Positions 24,190-35,300 of a DNA stretch of 64,000 nt are shown one piece after another. Under the pieces are notes generated by a model, which worked only from the letters and a program-made list of their open reading frames with translations, was not told where the DNA came from and searched no databases. The stretch is from positions 35,379,833 through 35,443,832 of the forward strand of contig OU744446.1 of the NCBI GenBank assembly GCA_916610825.1, written 5' to 3'. How positions within the stretch are numbered: the first letter of the stretch is position 1; every line of letters begins with the position of its first letter. The DNA comes from Haliclystus octoradiatus (lineage: Eukaryota > Cnidaria > Staurozoa > Stauromedusae > Haliclystidae). Both the position numbers and the translations under genes were made by a program.

Positions 24190-25392
24190 TCACTCCTCCA
24201 TATCTTCATATGTAATCTTTGGCTTGATAAATTCTCCTTGCTTATTCTGATAAACACCAAATTGATTTACGTTGTCATTATCTTTATAGATAACAGCTAA
24301 ATCATCCGATTGCATTTCAACGTTACTTCCATACTTCCTATCTGGATATTCGACATCATTTTGAATATGCGTTTGTCCATTAATAGTGTTTGTATTAAAC
24401 ATATCACCATGATTACTATTATCACGACTATTTGTTGATGACGAATCATTATCATATTTTAAAGAATGCAATATAACCTTATTCCCACTAAATACGAATA
24501 TAATAGGACAGAATACTATGCTTAAGTATTTAATATATTCAAGTATATGTAACAGCCAATTACGTATCCTTTCAGCTTCACGCGATAGGTTCCGTATTCC
24601 TTTTTCTTTGTGTTCATTTGTATCGAGCAATATGACAATAATAAAAGGTGCCCAAAGAATTAAGTATGTATGAAACATACGAAATACACTGTACCCACTT
24701 TGAACATGTGTAATCAGATCTCGTTTTCTTGGTTGACTTTCTGTTCCATATACATCTACAGTTCTTGCATGACGAAATGTTAATTTTAAATACATTAAAT
24801 CCAATATAATAATAATAATTAATGGAATAAATAGAAAGAGAAATATGTAAGTGTAAATATATTCTTCCGGCATAATGCGATTTTTTCCACAATACATTCC
24901 ATCTGGTATATCATTGTTTTCACCAAGTACTGCTGTTATAACTGATATAGAAATAGCACCAGCCCACATAACAATTATAGGCCAATAATTATCATATACT
25001 CTTCCAGTACAATTTAATTTTCTTGTCATTCGAAATCTAACTTTGGAAAACCTTTCAGCAGCCATTAATATTAATGTTAATAAAGTAATAATTTCCCAAA
25101 TCGTATCAAAAACAGCAATCCATTTATAAAAATGACCGTTACGGTCCCATATCACCGTGATCATTTTTAATGGACATATTACAATACATATACATGTATT
25201 TATTAACCATATATTACATGATATTGACATAACTCGATGACATAGATGAAGTTTTATTATACCTATTAAACATAATATGTTTGGTATGAAACCAATTAAA
25301 AATAAGATACTGTAACCAATAAGAACAAAATTCTTTATTGAAGTACCATCATAGAAATACGATACAGGGTATGTATCATTATAATTATCCAT
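24190..25392 (-). CDS. Orphan class A-like GPCR, single exon
   Basis: A 400-residue protein with seven hydrophobic segments: TM1 around GYSILFLIGFIPNILCLIG (N38 in the 1.50 position), TM2 around ISCNIWLINTCICIVICPL, TM3 around TIWEIITLLTLILMAAERF, TM4 around WPIIVMWAGAISISVITAV, TM5 around YIFLFLFIPLIIIIILDL, TM6 around YLILWAPFIIVILL, TM7 around YLSIVFCPIIFVFSG. ERF at 113-115 stands for the DRY box and LWAPF for CWxP. There is no NPxxY: the segment reads FCPIIFV. No Cys sits at the outer end of TM3, although extracellular loop 2 has one (MYCGKN), so the usual disulphide looks absent. The C-tail is about 90 residues, rich in Asn, Asp and Ser. It is not a member of the downstream GPCR array. 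The ligand is unknown. The start ATG is clear, the N-terminus is short and there is no signal peptide. Confidence 0.8.
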   Translation of the reverse strand: MDNYNDTYPVSYFYDGTSIKNFVLIGYSILFLIGFIPNILCLIGIIKLHLCHRVMSISCNIWLINTCICIVICPLKMITVIWDRNGHFYKWIAVFDTIWEIITLLTLILMAAERFSKVRFRMTRKLNCTGRVYDNYWPIIVMWAGAISISVITAVLGENNDIPDGMYCGKNRIMPEEYIYTYIFLFLFIPLIIIIILDLMYLKLTFRHARTVDVYGTESQPRKRDLITHVQSGYSVFRMFHTYLILWAPFIIVILLDTNEHKEKGIRNLSREAERIRNWLLHILEYIKYLSIVFCPIIFVFSGNKVILHSLKYDNDSSSTNSRDNSNHGDMFNTNTINGQTHIQNDVEYPDRKYGSNVEMQSDDLAVIYKDNDNVNQFGVYQNKQGEFIKPKITYEDMEE

Positions 25393-26282
25393 TGTATGAG
25401 TATAATGAAATATATTTATTTGATCATCATATAGCTAGAAGACATTCGATAAAATCTTTCAATATTTCAAAACTCCTTCTAAAAATGTTTTCCAACAGTT
25501 TGCCGATTAGTACAGAGATTGATGCCGATATATTTCAGCCAGATCAATTTATAATTAACATAAAATTCTGTTTTATATCATAACCACACATATATATATT
25601 TGCAATATAATGTTCAATAATCTTGAGCGTGACTCTATGTTTTGAATGTTTTGAAGTCTATAATAATAAGAATTCATAAAATAATAGATTTCCAAACTCA
25701 ATAGAAATTAAGTGTATCTCCCGTATTACTTCCAATATTAAACACAACTTTTTTTTTATCCCAGTTAAAGCTCATTAAATTAAAGTAGTTACACTGATAT
25801 CATTCTGCAGGTGAAAGTTGAAGATTAAACTGCAAGCTCATTATCTCCATTAGAGAAACGGTTTCATAAAGTAATGTCAACGTATATAGACTAACAATGT
25901 ATAGTAAATATTTTGTATGTATAATATATTATCATTTTTTGATCTTAATATCTTTGTAAAATCTTGATATCTTTCTATCGTTTAATTTCCTTACTGTATT
26001 TTATGATGGTCCATTCTCGATTTTATAATGTAAAAAAACATTATACATGCTGACGGACAAGTTAACATTATACTAAACCATTGGCGCAATCAAATATATT
26101 TAACTTTATGATGGCAGTAAATCATAGTACCTGTTATGTTGCTATGGTGATTTCATAAAAATCTGTAAACTGCTATTTATTTTTAAATTGCTCATACATT
26201 GAAATATTTAAAACAATTCCTACATAGCTGATCAGCTATTACTAATTCGCTAGAACATTTTATTAGCCAACCGATATATCAA
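25393..26282. other. 5' flank of the orphan GPCR
   Basis: No gene seen. An acceptor-like tatcgaatgtcttctag about 60 nt before the ATG may mark a 5'UTR splice. Confidence 0.45.
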
Positions 26283-26470
26283 TTAATTAAGGCTCGTGCT
26301 AAACTGTCGGGACCTTAGTGTAGTCGTTGGAGCAAATGACCTCAGCCCGCTTGGTACTGGACTCACAATCCCTTACAGGAGTGATGTGTTAGGAAGGGTC
26401 ATTAAACTTACGCAAGCTAAAAAAACACTAACAAAACTAACCAACAACCCCGGTGAAAAAACATTGGGCT
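26283..26470 (+). mobile_element. tRNA-derived SINE, family 2, diverged
   Basis: CCTTAGTGTAGTCGTTGGAG head, GTTAGGAAGGGTCATTAAAC body and AACCCCGGTGAAAAAAC end match 709-905. The B box is degraded. Confidence 0.65.
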
Positions 26471-26721
26471 TGGTTATCATTTTATCAATATAAATACAGT
26501 ATGTCAATTGCCTGTGATTCAAGATATACATGAAATGTAGTTACACAAATTTTAAAGGCAACTATACACACGGGACAATGATTAACTAAAACAATTCCGT
26601 GTTATAAGATATTGCCCAATCGAAATATAGGACTGCCTCGTTTATGAAAATACTTTTCACACAGAAAAAAAAATCTTGATTTTCAAATGGATTCAGCTCA
26701 ATCGTTAATTTTCCGCTATAA

Positions 26722-27182
26722 CCCGGGGGGTAGCTTCCATTGCGCTTCCACGGGGTCGTTGCAAATTTTTTTTATCAAACCCATGAAGCGCATCCCTGGC
26801 CATCAACCCATGCGTATAATGAACGAACAGTAACTTGTAAACATTTCGGGAAAAATTAAAACTTCGTCTCCACCATGACTCGAACCAGCATACCCTGCAC
26901 TCTCTACCAAAATGAACTTTGGCAGAATGACCAAAAAACATTTTCACATGATGGAAAAGATAACCAAAATATATTTTTATGAACGGCAGGTTTAATCAAA
27001 AAAGAATAAAGAAAAAAATTTCATATGCAAAATTTCTTTTGCACCATAAAAAACTTGCAAAGGCGTCAAAAGGATACCTCAAATAAAATTATGACTAAGC
27101 ATACCCCAAAAAATTTTTATGGATGTTGAAAAAGGTACTCTTTACGTCCCCGTATACCCAAAGTATGGAAGTTACCCCCGGG
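26722..27182. repeat. Dispersed repeat with CCCGGGGG ends, long subfamily
   Basis: CCCGGGGGGTAGCTTCCAT begins it and ATGGAAGTTACCCCCGGG ends it. ACGTCCCCGTATACCCAAAG lies inside the right end. About 460 bp. Confidence 0.7.
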
Positions 27183-27342
27183 ATTATAACAAATCTTTAA
27201 TATAATTAACCTCCTCAAATAGGCTTCAAATTGATCGAGATAACCGAAAAGATAGTGGAAAATTAAATCAAAAACTGTTTCCACTGACTAATTGTATATG
27301 GAGTATATATATACTTGAAACACGTGCATGACCAATAGAGGA

Positions 27343-27696
27343 GGATTAGCTCAGATGGCAGAGCAAACTGATCGAACCATACTGATCGACTGTGGTTCAA
27401 ATCCCCCTAGGTCAACTCAACCTTGACTTTATCTAAAACATTAAATGAGTACCATATTCTGAGGATGGAATTGTCCAGAGGGAATTGCATTGTGAGTAGC
27501 TGCGGCGCATCGTTGCGCATTGACAATCAAGATCTATCTGCCATGAAATCTGTTGAAATAGATCTGCAGTGTCGCGGCTGAGATCAACAAAGGGCGTTTA
27601 AAATCATTGCTCTCAGCGAAAAAAGCCACTCATCTAGAAATAGAGGAGTGGTACGCGTGCCTTCGGTAGGGCGACACCGTCTACATTACTTTACTA
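27343..27696 (+). mobile_element. tRNA-derived SINE, family 1
   Basis: A box TAGCTCAGATGGCA at 27347-27360 and B box GGTTCAAATCC at 27393-27403, followed by the family body and the GGGCGACACCGTCTACATTA end. Confidence 0.85.
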
Positions 27697-28790
27697 TGAT
27701 CAATATAGCTTTTATTCAGGACTTATAGACGTAGGCTACCATAAAACGATCGAATAACGCTCTGCGAGCAAATTGAAAACGAGGTTTTGCTTTTGAACAG
27801 AAAGTTTTGTGAATTCATGAGACTATTTTCCCGAGCTTTATTCAAACTTCACGAGCCTGGGTTTGACGGAACGAAAATGGCATAGATAAAATCATGCGAT
27901 TTGCATCTGTCCAACTGGAGCTGGGAGCGGCACATGACAGAGTGTCCCAACTCTTGTAAATAGATGGCTCTGGTACCGGGATGCCTTCGATAGGGCTAGA
28001 CCGTCTCAACTACAGTTACAATTTCGTTCCACAGCTGTAAACACCCACAACGGATTTAGTGATCACGAATTCGTCTTTTTTGCAAAATTATATTAATATA
28101 TTATAAAGTATGCAAATTTTAAATATTTCAAAAATTAAAAGATTAATTTCCAATATTTGTGAAGTAGTATGAAGAATAGCAAAAATGGTTAAATCGAAAC
28201 AATCACTTGAATTGTTTTTACAATTACAAATATTTATCCATACAAAAGAGTGACAATTTAGTAAGTGAATATAAGTATAACAATAAGTCTTATTTATTTG
28301 AGTCATCATGATGTGCAGTTATCATTTTGTTCAATCAATTGGAGCAAACATTATCAAAAACTAAAAAAAAGAAAAGTAACAGTCAAGAAGATGATGACGA
28401 GTAAATCAAACTCAAAATGGATGAAACTATGAATACAGAAAGACTCATCGAGCTTTCCAGATTTATTTGATATTATGAAATCTACTTCTCAAAAACAAAT
28501 TGTTGACTGCGTGTAATTGAACACATCTTCTGACTGTTTGAAAATTTATCTAAAGAGCGAACAAGTTAACATTTATCGCCTGCGTTGAGTATATAGTCTC
28601 AATAGCCAGGAGTAGCACTGGAGGGGTCTCAGAGGGGCTAAAATACGGATAGCAAAGCAATATTTTCAGGGAGGAGCAGCATTGCCTCGGGCGTAGGCCG
28701 CAAGTTGAATGTTTGTCATGTCAAGAGTTGCTGGAAAGAATTAATTTGTATGGTTAATAATTCACCTTGAGGAGAGAAGAAGTGGAATAT

Positions 28791-29912
28791 TCAGGAGGGT
28801 TCTACAAGTGATGCAGCTCCAGATTTAATGTCAAGGCTCCCACATGGTCTGGATTCTTCTCCTAAACAGTAACAAAATCTATAATACTGCCTCTTCCGTT
28901 GATTCGATCTGCATAACGTTTGTCGTGTTTCAGTACCAAGGGCTACATCGCAACTACTCCAAGACCCAGTTCCAGGATAACATTGCCCACCTATATAAGA
29001 GATAACAATTGAGCAGCTAAAGCATATTGAACAAATGCCACAAATGCTTTGCCTGCATTCACATTAGTTCCATGACAATTTATTTTCTCTGCTGGTCCTT
29101 TGTCATATAAACATATCATGCCTTTTGGAAACGATTGATGATTTATGCCGTACGCAAAAACGCCAAGAAGTAAGGAAATAATTTGGTATAGTGTACTATA
29201 GTTCATAATTTAATCTGGTGATGCAGATAAAATACTATGCTGATGAAAAAATAGTATATAGGTTAAGCCATTAATTGAATGAATTATGCGTTCTTCGGTC
29301 TATATTTTGAGTTCTAAAATTGATTTTTTATAACTCAGTTTCTGAAATTATACAACTATAAATCGAAATCAATTTTATGTGGAGATATTAAGCAAGGTGG
29401 GACATTAAAAGAGGGGACATTAACCGAGTTTGACTGTAATACATACATATTAATGAATTTGACACAAGCTAAGACGACAGTCTTATTGCAATTCATTAAT
29501 TTTATTATAAACAAAGAGATCAATATACCATCATACGAAAATGTTATTTTTTCAAGAATATTCCGCTTGTTGCGTGTTTCACTAGGTTTGAGCCATATTT
29601 TCTTGTTTTGATGAATACAAAATGATTGTTCATGTTCATGATGTTGGATTTTCAAGCAATTTGAATTCACAAAGACAGAAATGACACTGTTGGACATTGT
29701 ACAATATTTCTCGTTTGAAACAAGCAAATATGACCTTAAATTAAGTAAAACTATTCCTGTATATATGAGACATACTACAGTATAATATTTAATTGTATAA
29801 TATTACCTGAATCAGAAATAGGATCCAAGCAAGTTGGAAATGACAAATTTCCTGGACAGCAGATGAATACCAACCAACAGATAAAGACCAAAGATGATAA
29901 TGTAAACTTCAT
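28791..29912 (-). CDS. Small secreted thrombospondin-type-1-like protein (two exons)
   Basis: Exon 1 (29912-29807) encodes a signal peptide: MKFTLSSLV, then a hydrophobic core VFICWLVFICC, and about 35 codons in total. Its donor is TCAG|GTAATA in phase 1. Exon 2 (28990-28791) follows the acceptor tatatag, takes up the same phase and runs to a TGA; the product is 101 residues. The exon 2 protein has GTGSWSSCDVALGTETRQTLC, with W46, C49, G54, R58 and C62 in the spacing of a thrombospondin type 1 repeat (WSxC...GxxxRxxxC). After it come C75, C77 (CYCLG) and C85 (SRPCG). The mature part has seven Cys (28, 39, 49, 62, 75, 77, 85), so one may be unpaired or pair between chains. The function is unknown; an extracellular adhesion or signalling role is inference. 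A further exon could begin past C85 if the weak donor-like GTs there are used. A TATA-like box lies upstream. Confidence 0.68.
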
Positions 29913-29960
29913 TTTCGGTTGTAATAACTTTTTGTTAGAGTAATATATAATTACGAAGAG

Positions 29961-29976
29961 ATAATTATATATAAGT
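29961..29976 (-). promoter_or_regulatory. Possible TATA box of the TSR-like gene
   Basis: On the minus strand a TATATAA-type run lies about 50 bases before the ATG at 29912, a spacing that would give a short 5'UTR. The region is AT-rich, so a chance match is quite possible. No splice acceptor lies next to this ATG, unlike several other genes here. Confidence 0.25.
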
Positions 29977-30744
29977 ATGAGGCAAAATTAAGTGAAACGC
30001 AGAGTAATGGACTAAACTCGTAATCTTTGAGTCAATCTTTTTAACGAAGAAATTAATTCTGCTGTCCCTGTTGTTCTAGCTCTTGTCTCAAAATATCGTG
30101 ATGACTTCTCGTGACTTTTATCATAATTATGACAGAACAATGTATTGAATGCAGATCAGAGGATAGACAGATACAATTTAAAAACATATCGACCCCATGC
30201 TATTGGGAATTGTATTTATTTATGATTTTTGAGTTATATGAGGCTCAGTTGCTATGTCAGCTTTTGTTATATTTCATGCTGGTTAAATATTGTTTCAAAG
30301 GATGCTAATCGAGGCTACGTCTTTTATATTCATGTTGTTTTTATGTTAATTTTCAAATAACTTGATCAGTGTGACGGATAATTGCCTTGCACGGATGCCA
30401 CGTTAGACCATATATATGTTTGTCTCAATGTAGTGTAAAATCATGTGTTATTTAAAATGTAAAATGAAAAATCTGAAAATGATACCCTACATAAGGCTTT
30501 AATACAAGATCCGATACTAAAACTTCCGTTCCCAAAGCATCCCGCAAAGCATTGTGAGAAAGAAACCTAAACAATTTATTAAATAACAATATTACAAAAA
30601 TTCTGAAATACAAATGGATTTTGAGAATTCTAAAAATGCATTATTTGATGTTTGAACACCCCCTAGCCCAATGAACGAAACAATAGAAGTTACCTACTGC
30701 CAAGCTGGTATGAAAAACAACTTCAAGAATGTCACAAACCACGT

Positions 30745-31060
30745 TACCGGGGGGGGGGTAACTCCAGCTCTTTAGGGACAGGGAGGTGCCACTCTGGTGG
30801 AAAAAGGTAAAATACCCAAAAAGTTTCAAAAATTCTGTTGATGCTACCCAAAAAGTTCTTGCAGGTTGATCGATTTTAAGTAAATACACAAAAACGATGC
30901 AAATTTTTTTAAAAATACTTGAAAAAGTCAAAAATAGGATACCCAAAAGCTCAAAACTTTGAAATCTCATACCCAAAAAGTTTTTTCTCAGCTGGAATAA
31001 GGACCCCAAAAAAGTGGCACGTCCCCGTATAGCCGTCCTAGTGGAGTTTACCCCCCGGGA
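30745..31060 (-). repeat. Dispersed repeat with CCCGGGGG ends, short subfamily
   Basis: Bounded by CCGGGGGGGGGGTAACTCCA and TGGAGTTTACCCCCCGG. Inside is GGGACGTGCCAC-type sequence next to the coding-like GGAATATGGACC end. It shares over 250 bp with 44876-45184 (opposite strand) and 49317-49609. Confidence 0.75.
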
Positions 31061-31744
31061 CTGCGATTGAGAATTCCAATTTGCTTCTATATGCAAACCT
31101 ATGCAGTATGACATGCACTGCAGGTTATTTGCCATTGAGAATACAAAAAGAAAGCACTTTCTTAATACAGTAAAACTCTGGCAATAACGGTTCCGACTTT
31201 AACGGTATTCTGTCAATAACAGAAAACCAAAAAAAATTAAATACCTAGTAATTTACCGTCAAACTTTGCTAAATATTTACCGCTAACAACGGACTCCCTA
31301 GCATACCGTTTTGGCCGGATTCAACCGTAAATACCCATACACATGCAAATACACATTTTCATGTTGTTAGTAGAAGAACAAACTCAACTATGTGAACTTT
31401 CAACAGGAGAAATACCCACATTTAAAATAGTTTTCAAACAAACAGACATTACACTTGACAATTTTATGATACAGTATTGTGTTTATTTTATTATATTTCG
31501 CAAATAGCAGCAGTTACCGGATAAATCAAATGGTTTTGCCACACAGAGACAGTATATATTTGCAGAATTTGTTCCTGCTTTTAAAAATCAGCCAGAATCG
31601 GTAATTTCTTTGATTGTGTATAGTGGATATAGTGGATATTAAATTATGTAAATATCGGATTCAGTGGCCTCTTTATCATGTAGCCTCTATTGAGTTAGTA
31701 TATCTAGTATATCACTGTTATCCACTCTGTAAGTCTTCAGACGA

Positions 31745-31995
31745 GAGCAACACAATTGAATAGTTAAATGAATAAATAAATAAATAGAAAAAAAAAAACG
31801 AGACGAAAGACGAGATGAAAGACGAGACGAGAAAGACGAAAGACGAAAGACGAGAGCAACACAATTGAATAGTTAAATGAATATATAAATAAATAGAAAA
31901 AAAAAAATAATAATAATAATAATAATAAATATATAAATAAAAAAAAAATAATTAAATAAATAAAATAAATAAATAAAATAATAATAAAAAAAAAA
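31745..31995. repeat. Low-complexity region with a 109-bp duplication and AAT run
   Basis: GAGCAACACAATTGAATAGT and the bases after it occur at 31746 and 31855, separated by GACGAAAGACGAGA units. An (AAT)n and A-rich run follows, up to the LTR element. Confidence 0.85.
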
Positions 31996-32051
31996 CTCTT
32001 ATTCTTATTTTTATCAACAAATATATATATGTAAATGGTCTGAAATGTAAC

Positions 32052-32237
32052 TGTAAGATACGAAGACAATAGACGAATAAACACCCGAATAGGTATATCC
32101 TGTTGATCTGAATCATGTATTTAATATTACGTACATACGACCTTCTACACTGGTCGTCACTAACACTCTGATTTAAAACTGCGCAATCATTTAGTTATAA
32201 ATAACCTTACGCATGCGCATACGATAGATACATTACA
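32052..32237 (-). repeat. 3' LTR of the Ty3/gypsy-type element
   Basis: Terminal repeat, 186 bp, TG...CA ends, nearly identical to the copy at 37031-37216. The polypurine tract lies against its inner edge. Confidence 0.95.
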
Positions 32238-32376
32238 TCTCCCCTTCAAGTTAAACGACTAAACATAACATGAATACTTATTATTAGGGAGGTTAACTTT
32301 AACAAATTACTGATATGTGATTATGATATACTTATGATTATAACGATGTTACTGAAACGATAAATCGATAATAGTA

Positions 32377-35300
32377 TCATTTGCGTCCGTAATAGTCAGG
32401 TGGACGTCTTGAACGGGTTGGGTATCGCGGAGTATCGTCGGACTGCACTTGATCACTCACGTCTGGTTCTGCTATGTCGTCGGAACTAGTATCAGGGGCA
32501 ACATGCAGGAATACACGGTTACGCCACTTGAGTTTACCGGACGGCAGACGAATGCGATAATCACGATCATTCTTTGACACTACAATACCATCTTCTATCC
32601 AGCGTTTACTTTGCGGATGTTGAAGTAGCACATGAGAGCCAACAGGAATAGATTTTAGAACTTTACTACCTTTGTTGTAATTCTTTGTGGTAGCTTCTTT
32701 GTTGCGGAGTAGCTTACTGTCAATCTCTTTGGCTGACGTTTGCCATGAACGGGAGAATGAAGTGTAGTGTGCGGGCACTAAAGAACGAAGGGGATGACCA
32801 TACACCCATTCCGAGGGGGAACGCCCTTCTGATCTAGGAGTGTTGCGGTATTCTAGTAGACCTTGCAGAAAACTCTCCGACTTAATATCTCCATTATCAC
32901 ACTTGGCAAGCAGATGTTTTAACGCTTTAACAGCTGCTTCAGCGTGACCGTTGCTCTGGGGATGGTATGGCGAAGACGGGGACCAATTGACACCCCATCT
33001 GGTGAGAAAGTTGGTGAACAGTTCAGATTTAAATTGTGGACCACCGTCCGAACGAAAACGAGATGGTACACCGGTTTTGGAAAAGTGTGATTTAAGAACT
33101 GAAATGACTTGAGACGAAGACGGATCGGAATTCCATTCTGAAATGAACGGAAAGCCGGATAAACGGTCGACGTAGACCAAATAGTATTTCTGGTTGAGTT
33201 GGAACAAATCAGCTGAAACTGACTCAAAGATCCGTGATGGAAGTTTATCAGAAATTAAAGGTTCTTTCTGATTACTGGGTCTGTAATGTTGACATGGTGA
33301 ACAGGCTTCAATGGAGGATACAATGTCATTGTTAATACCTGGCCAATATACAGTTTGACGCGCACGACGTTTTGTTTTAACAATGCCCTGATGTGAGGCG
33401 TGTAATCGTGCAATTACAGATTGACGAGCTTTCGATGGAATGACAATTCGACGACCATACAACACAAGGCCGTCGATGGTTGACAATTCTGGCCAAATTT
33501 TCTTATAGGCCAATACATATGGTTGGTTTGCTGAATTACCTGCGAAATTGTTTTCAACACAGGTTATGAGTGATTGATAATCTGCATCATTTCGTGCAAC
33601 ATTTTGTAGATCCGTAATGATTGGATCCGGCAACGGTTGTCGAACATTAGATTGTTTAGAATCGTTTAGAGTAGCGGCAGCTTCATCGTCAGTGTTCTCT
33701 GCGGTGATACTACATGCAGCAACTTTTAACGTAAACGACATACAAGCTAACGATGTATCATTTTCAATTTCATCATCGAGGGACGGATCATTGACCGGTG
33801 CCCGTGATAATGCATCCGGTATAATATGCGCGCTACCTTTTGTCCAAACCACCTGAAATTGATAGTTTGACAACTTATTTTTATACGATTGTAACTTGTG
33901 ATTTTCAACGGCATCTAAAGTGTAATTGTTAAAAATTGGCAATAAAGGTTTGTGATCGACTAAAACGGTATACGTTGGTAAACCAGCGAGATAAATGTGG
34001 CATTTTTTTGTGGCCCAAACGATGGCCAGCGCTTCTAGTTCGATAATGGCATATCGGTTTTCACATGGTTGAAGAAAGCGCGATCCACACTGGATTAGTT
34101 TCCATTCGTTTTGCTGTTTTTGCATTAAAGCGTATCCAAGACCTTTTGTCTTGGAAGCGTCCGTTTGTAAAACTGTTTCTGCAGTAGGGTCGAACAGAGA
34201 CAAAATCGGCGGTGACGTCATGGCTTCTTTTAATGAATTGAAGGCCATTTCGTGCGTTTTTAGCCATAGAAATTCATTTTTGACTGATAATAAATCTCGT
34301 AGTGGTGCAGCGGTGCTGCTGATAGACGGTGTAAACATTCCTAGCTGATTGACAAGTCCTAGGAATGACCTTAACTCGGTGCGATTTGTAGGCGAAGGAA
34401 AATTTGAAATCGCTTCGACTTTTCTTGGGTCGGCTGAATAGCCTCCTGGTTTTATGACGTAACCAACGAAATCGACTGTTTTCTGCGCAAATTTACATTT
34501 TTCAGCATTTAACGTAATGCCATGTCGAACAAATCGTTCTAATACTGTACAAGTTCGATCAACTAAAGTTTTGTATGAATCACCGTCAATAAGTGTATCA
34601 TCAACGACTTTGTTAACGTTTGAAATGCCTTCAAGGGCTTGATCACATCTTAAATTGTAACTATCACCGGATGATATAAAACCCATCGGGGCACGCAAAA
34701 ATTTAAATCTACCCCAAGGAGTGATAAATGTTGTTAATTTTTGTGCATCTTCATCAAGTGGAAGTTGCCAATAACCACACTTTGCATCTAATAAAGTGAA
34801 ATACTTGGAATGCAAATCAATGTTTTTCACTGCATCAGCTGGCGTTGTAGCAGGGTGCAACGTGCGTTTTACTTGCTTATTTAATTTGGTTAAGTCTACG
34901 CATAATCTTACGCCACCGTTAGGTTTACCTACAACTACTAACGGATGACACCATTCGACAGGGGTGTCACCAACTGGTGTTATAACGCCCATCTTTTGTA
35001 GACGGTCTATTTCAGATTTAGCCTTGTCACGATAAACGAAAGGTATTTGACGTGCAGTATGAACTGCAAATGGCTTGTGGTCTTCGATTAACTCAATTTT
35101 CATTGCGTCGCCGACACCTGACATGGGCGGCAAAACGTCATCGGTATCGCAAAATACTTGAGAATAAATCTGTTTTAGTTTTTTAAAATCATCCTCTCTT
35201 TGTTGTTGAGTAGGATTTGACGACAAAGAATCAATCCACTGTTTACGAGCGGTTTCATTAAAAACAGATTTAGGTGGTGATGAAGACTTGTTGACAGTAA

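Noticed and set aside
27343-27415. tRNA gene
   Set aside because: A and B boxes are present, but the sequence is the head of a repeated SINE and the cloverleaf arms do not pair well.
28991-29206. 71-codon open frame that looks like a signal peptide plus short Cys-containing peptide
   Set aside because: It falls inside the intron of the TSR-like gene. The signal exon 29912-29807 joins in phase to 28990 without it, and no acceptor in a usable phase was seen.
29356-29727. 123-codon open frame
   Set aside because: No ATG at its start (TTG), no protein-like features, intronic, and its end overlaps a decayed transposon-like segment.
31764-32084. Phe/Leu/Ile-rich open frame
   Set aside because: Product of A-rich and AAT-run sequence next to the LTR element.
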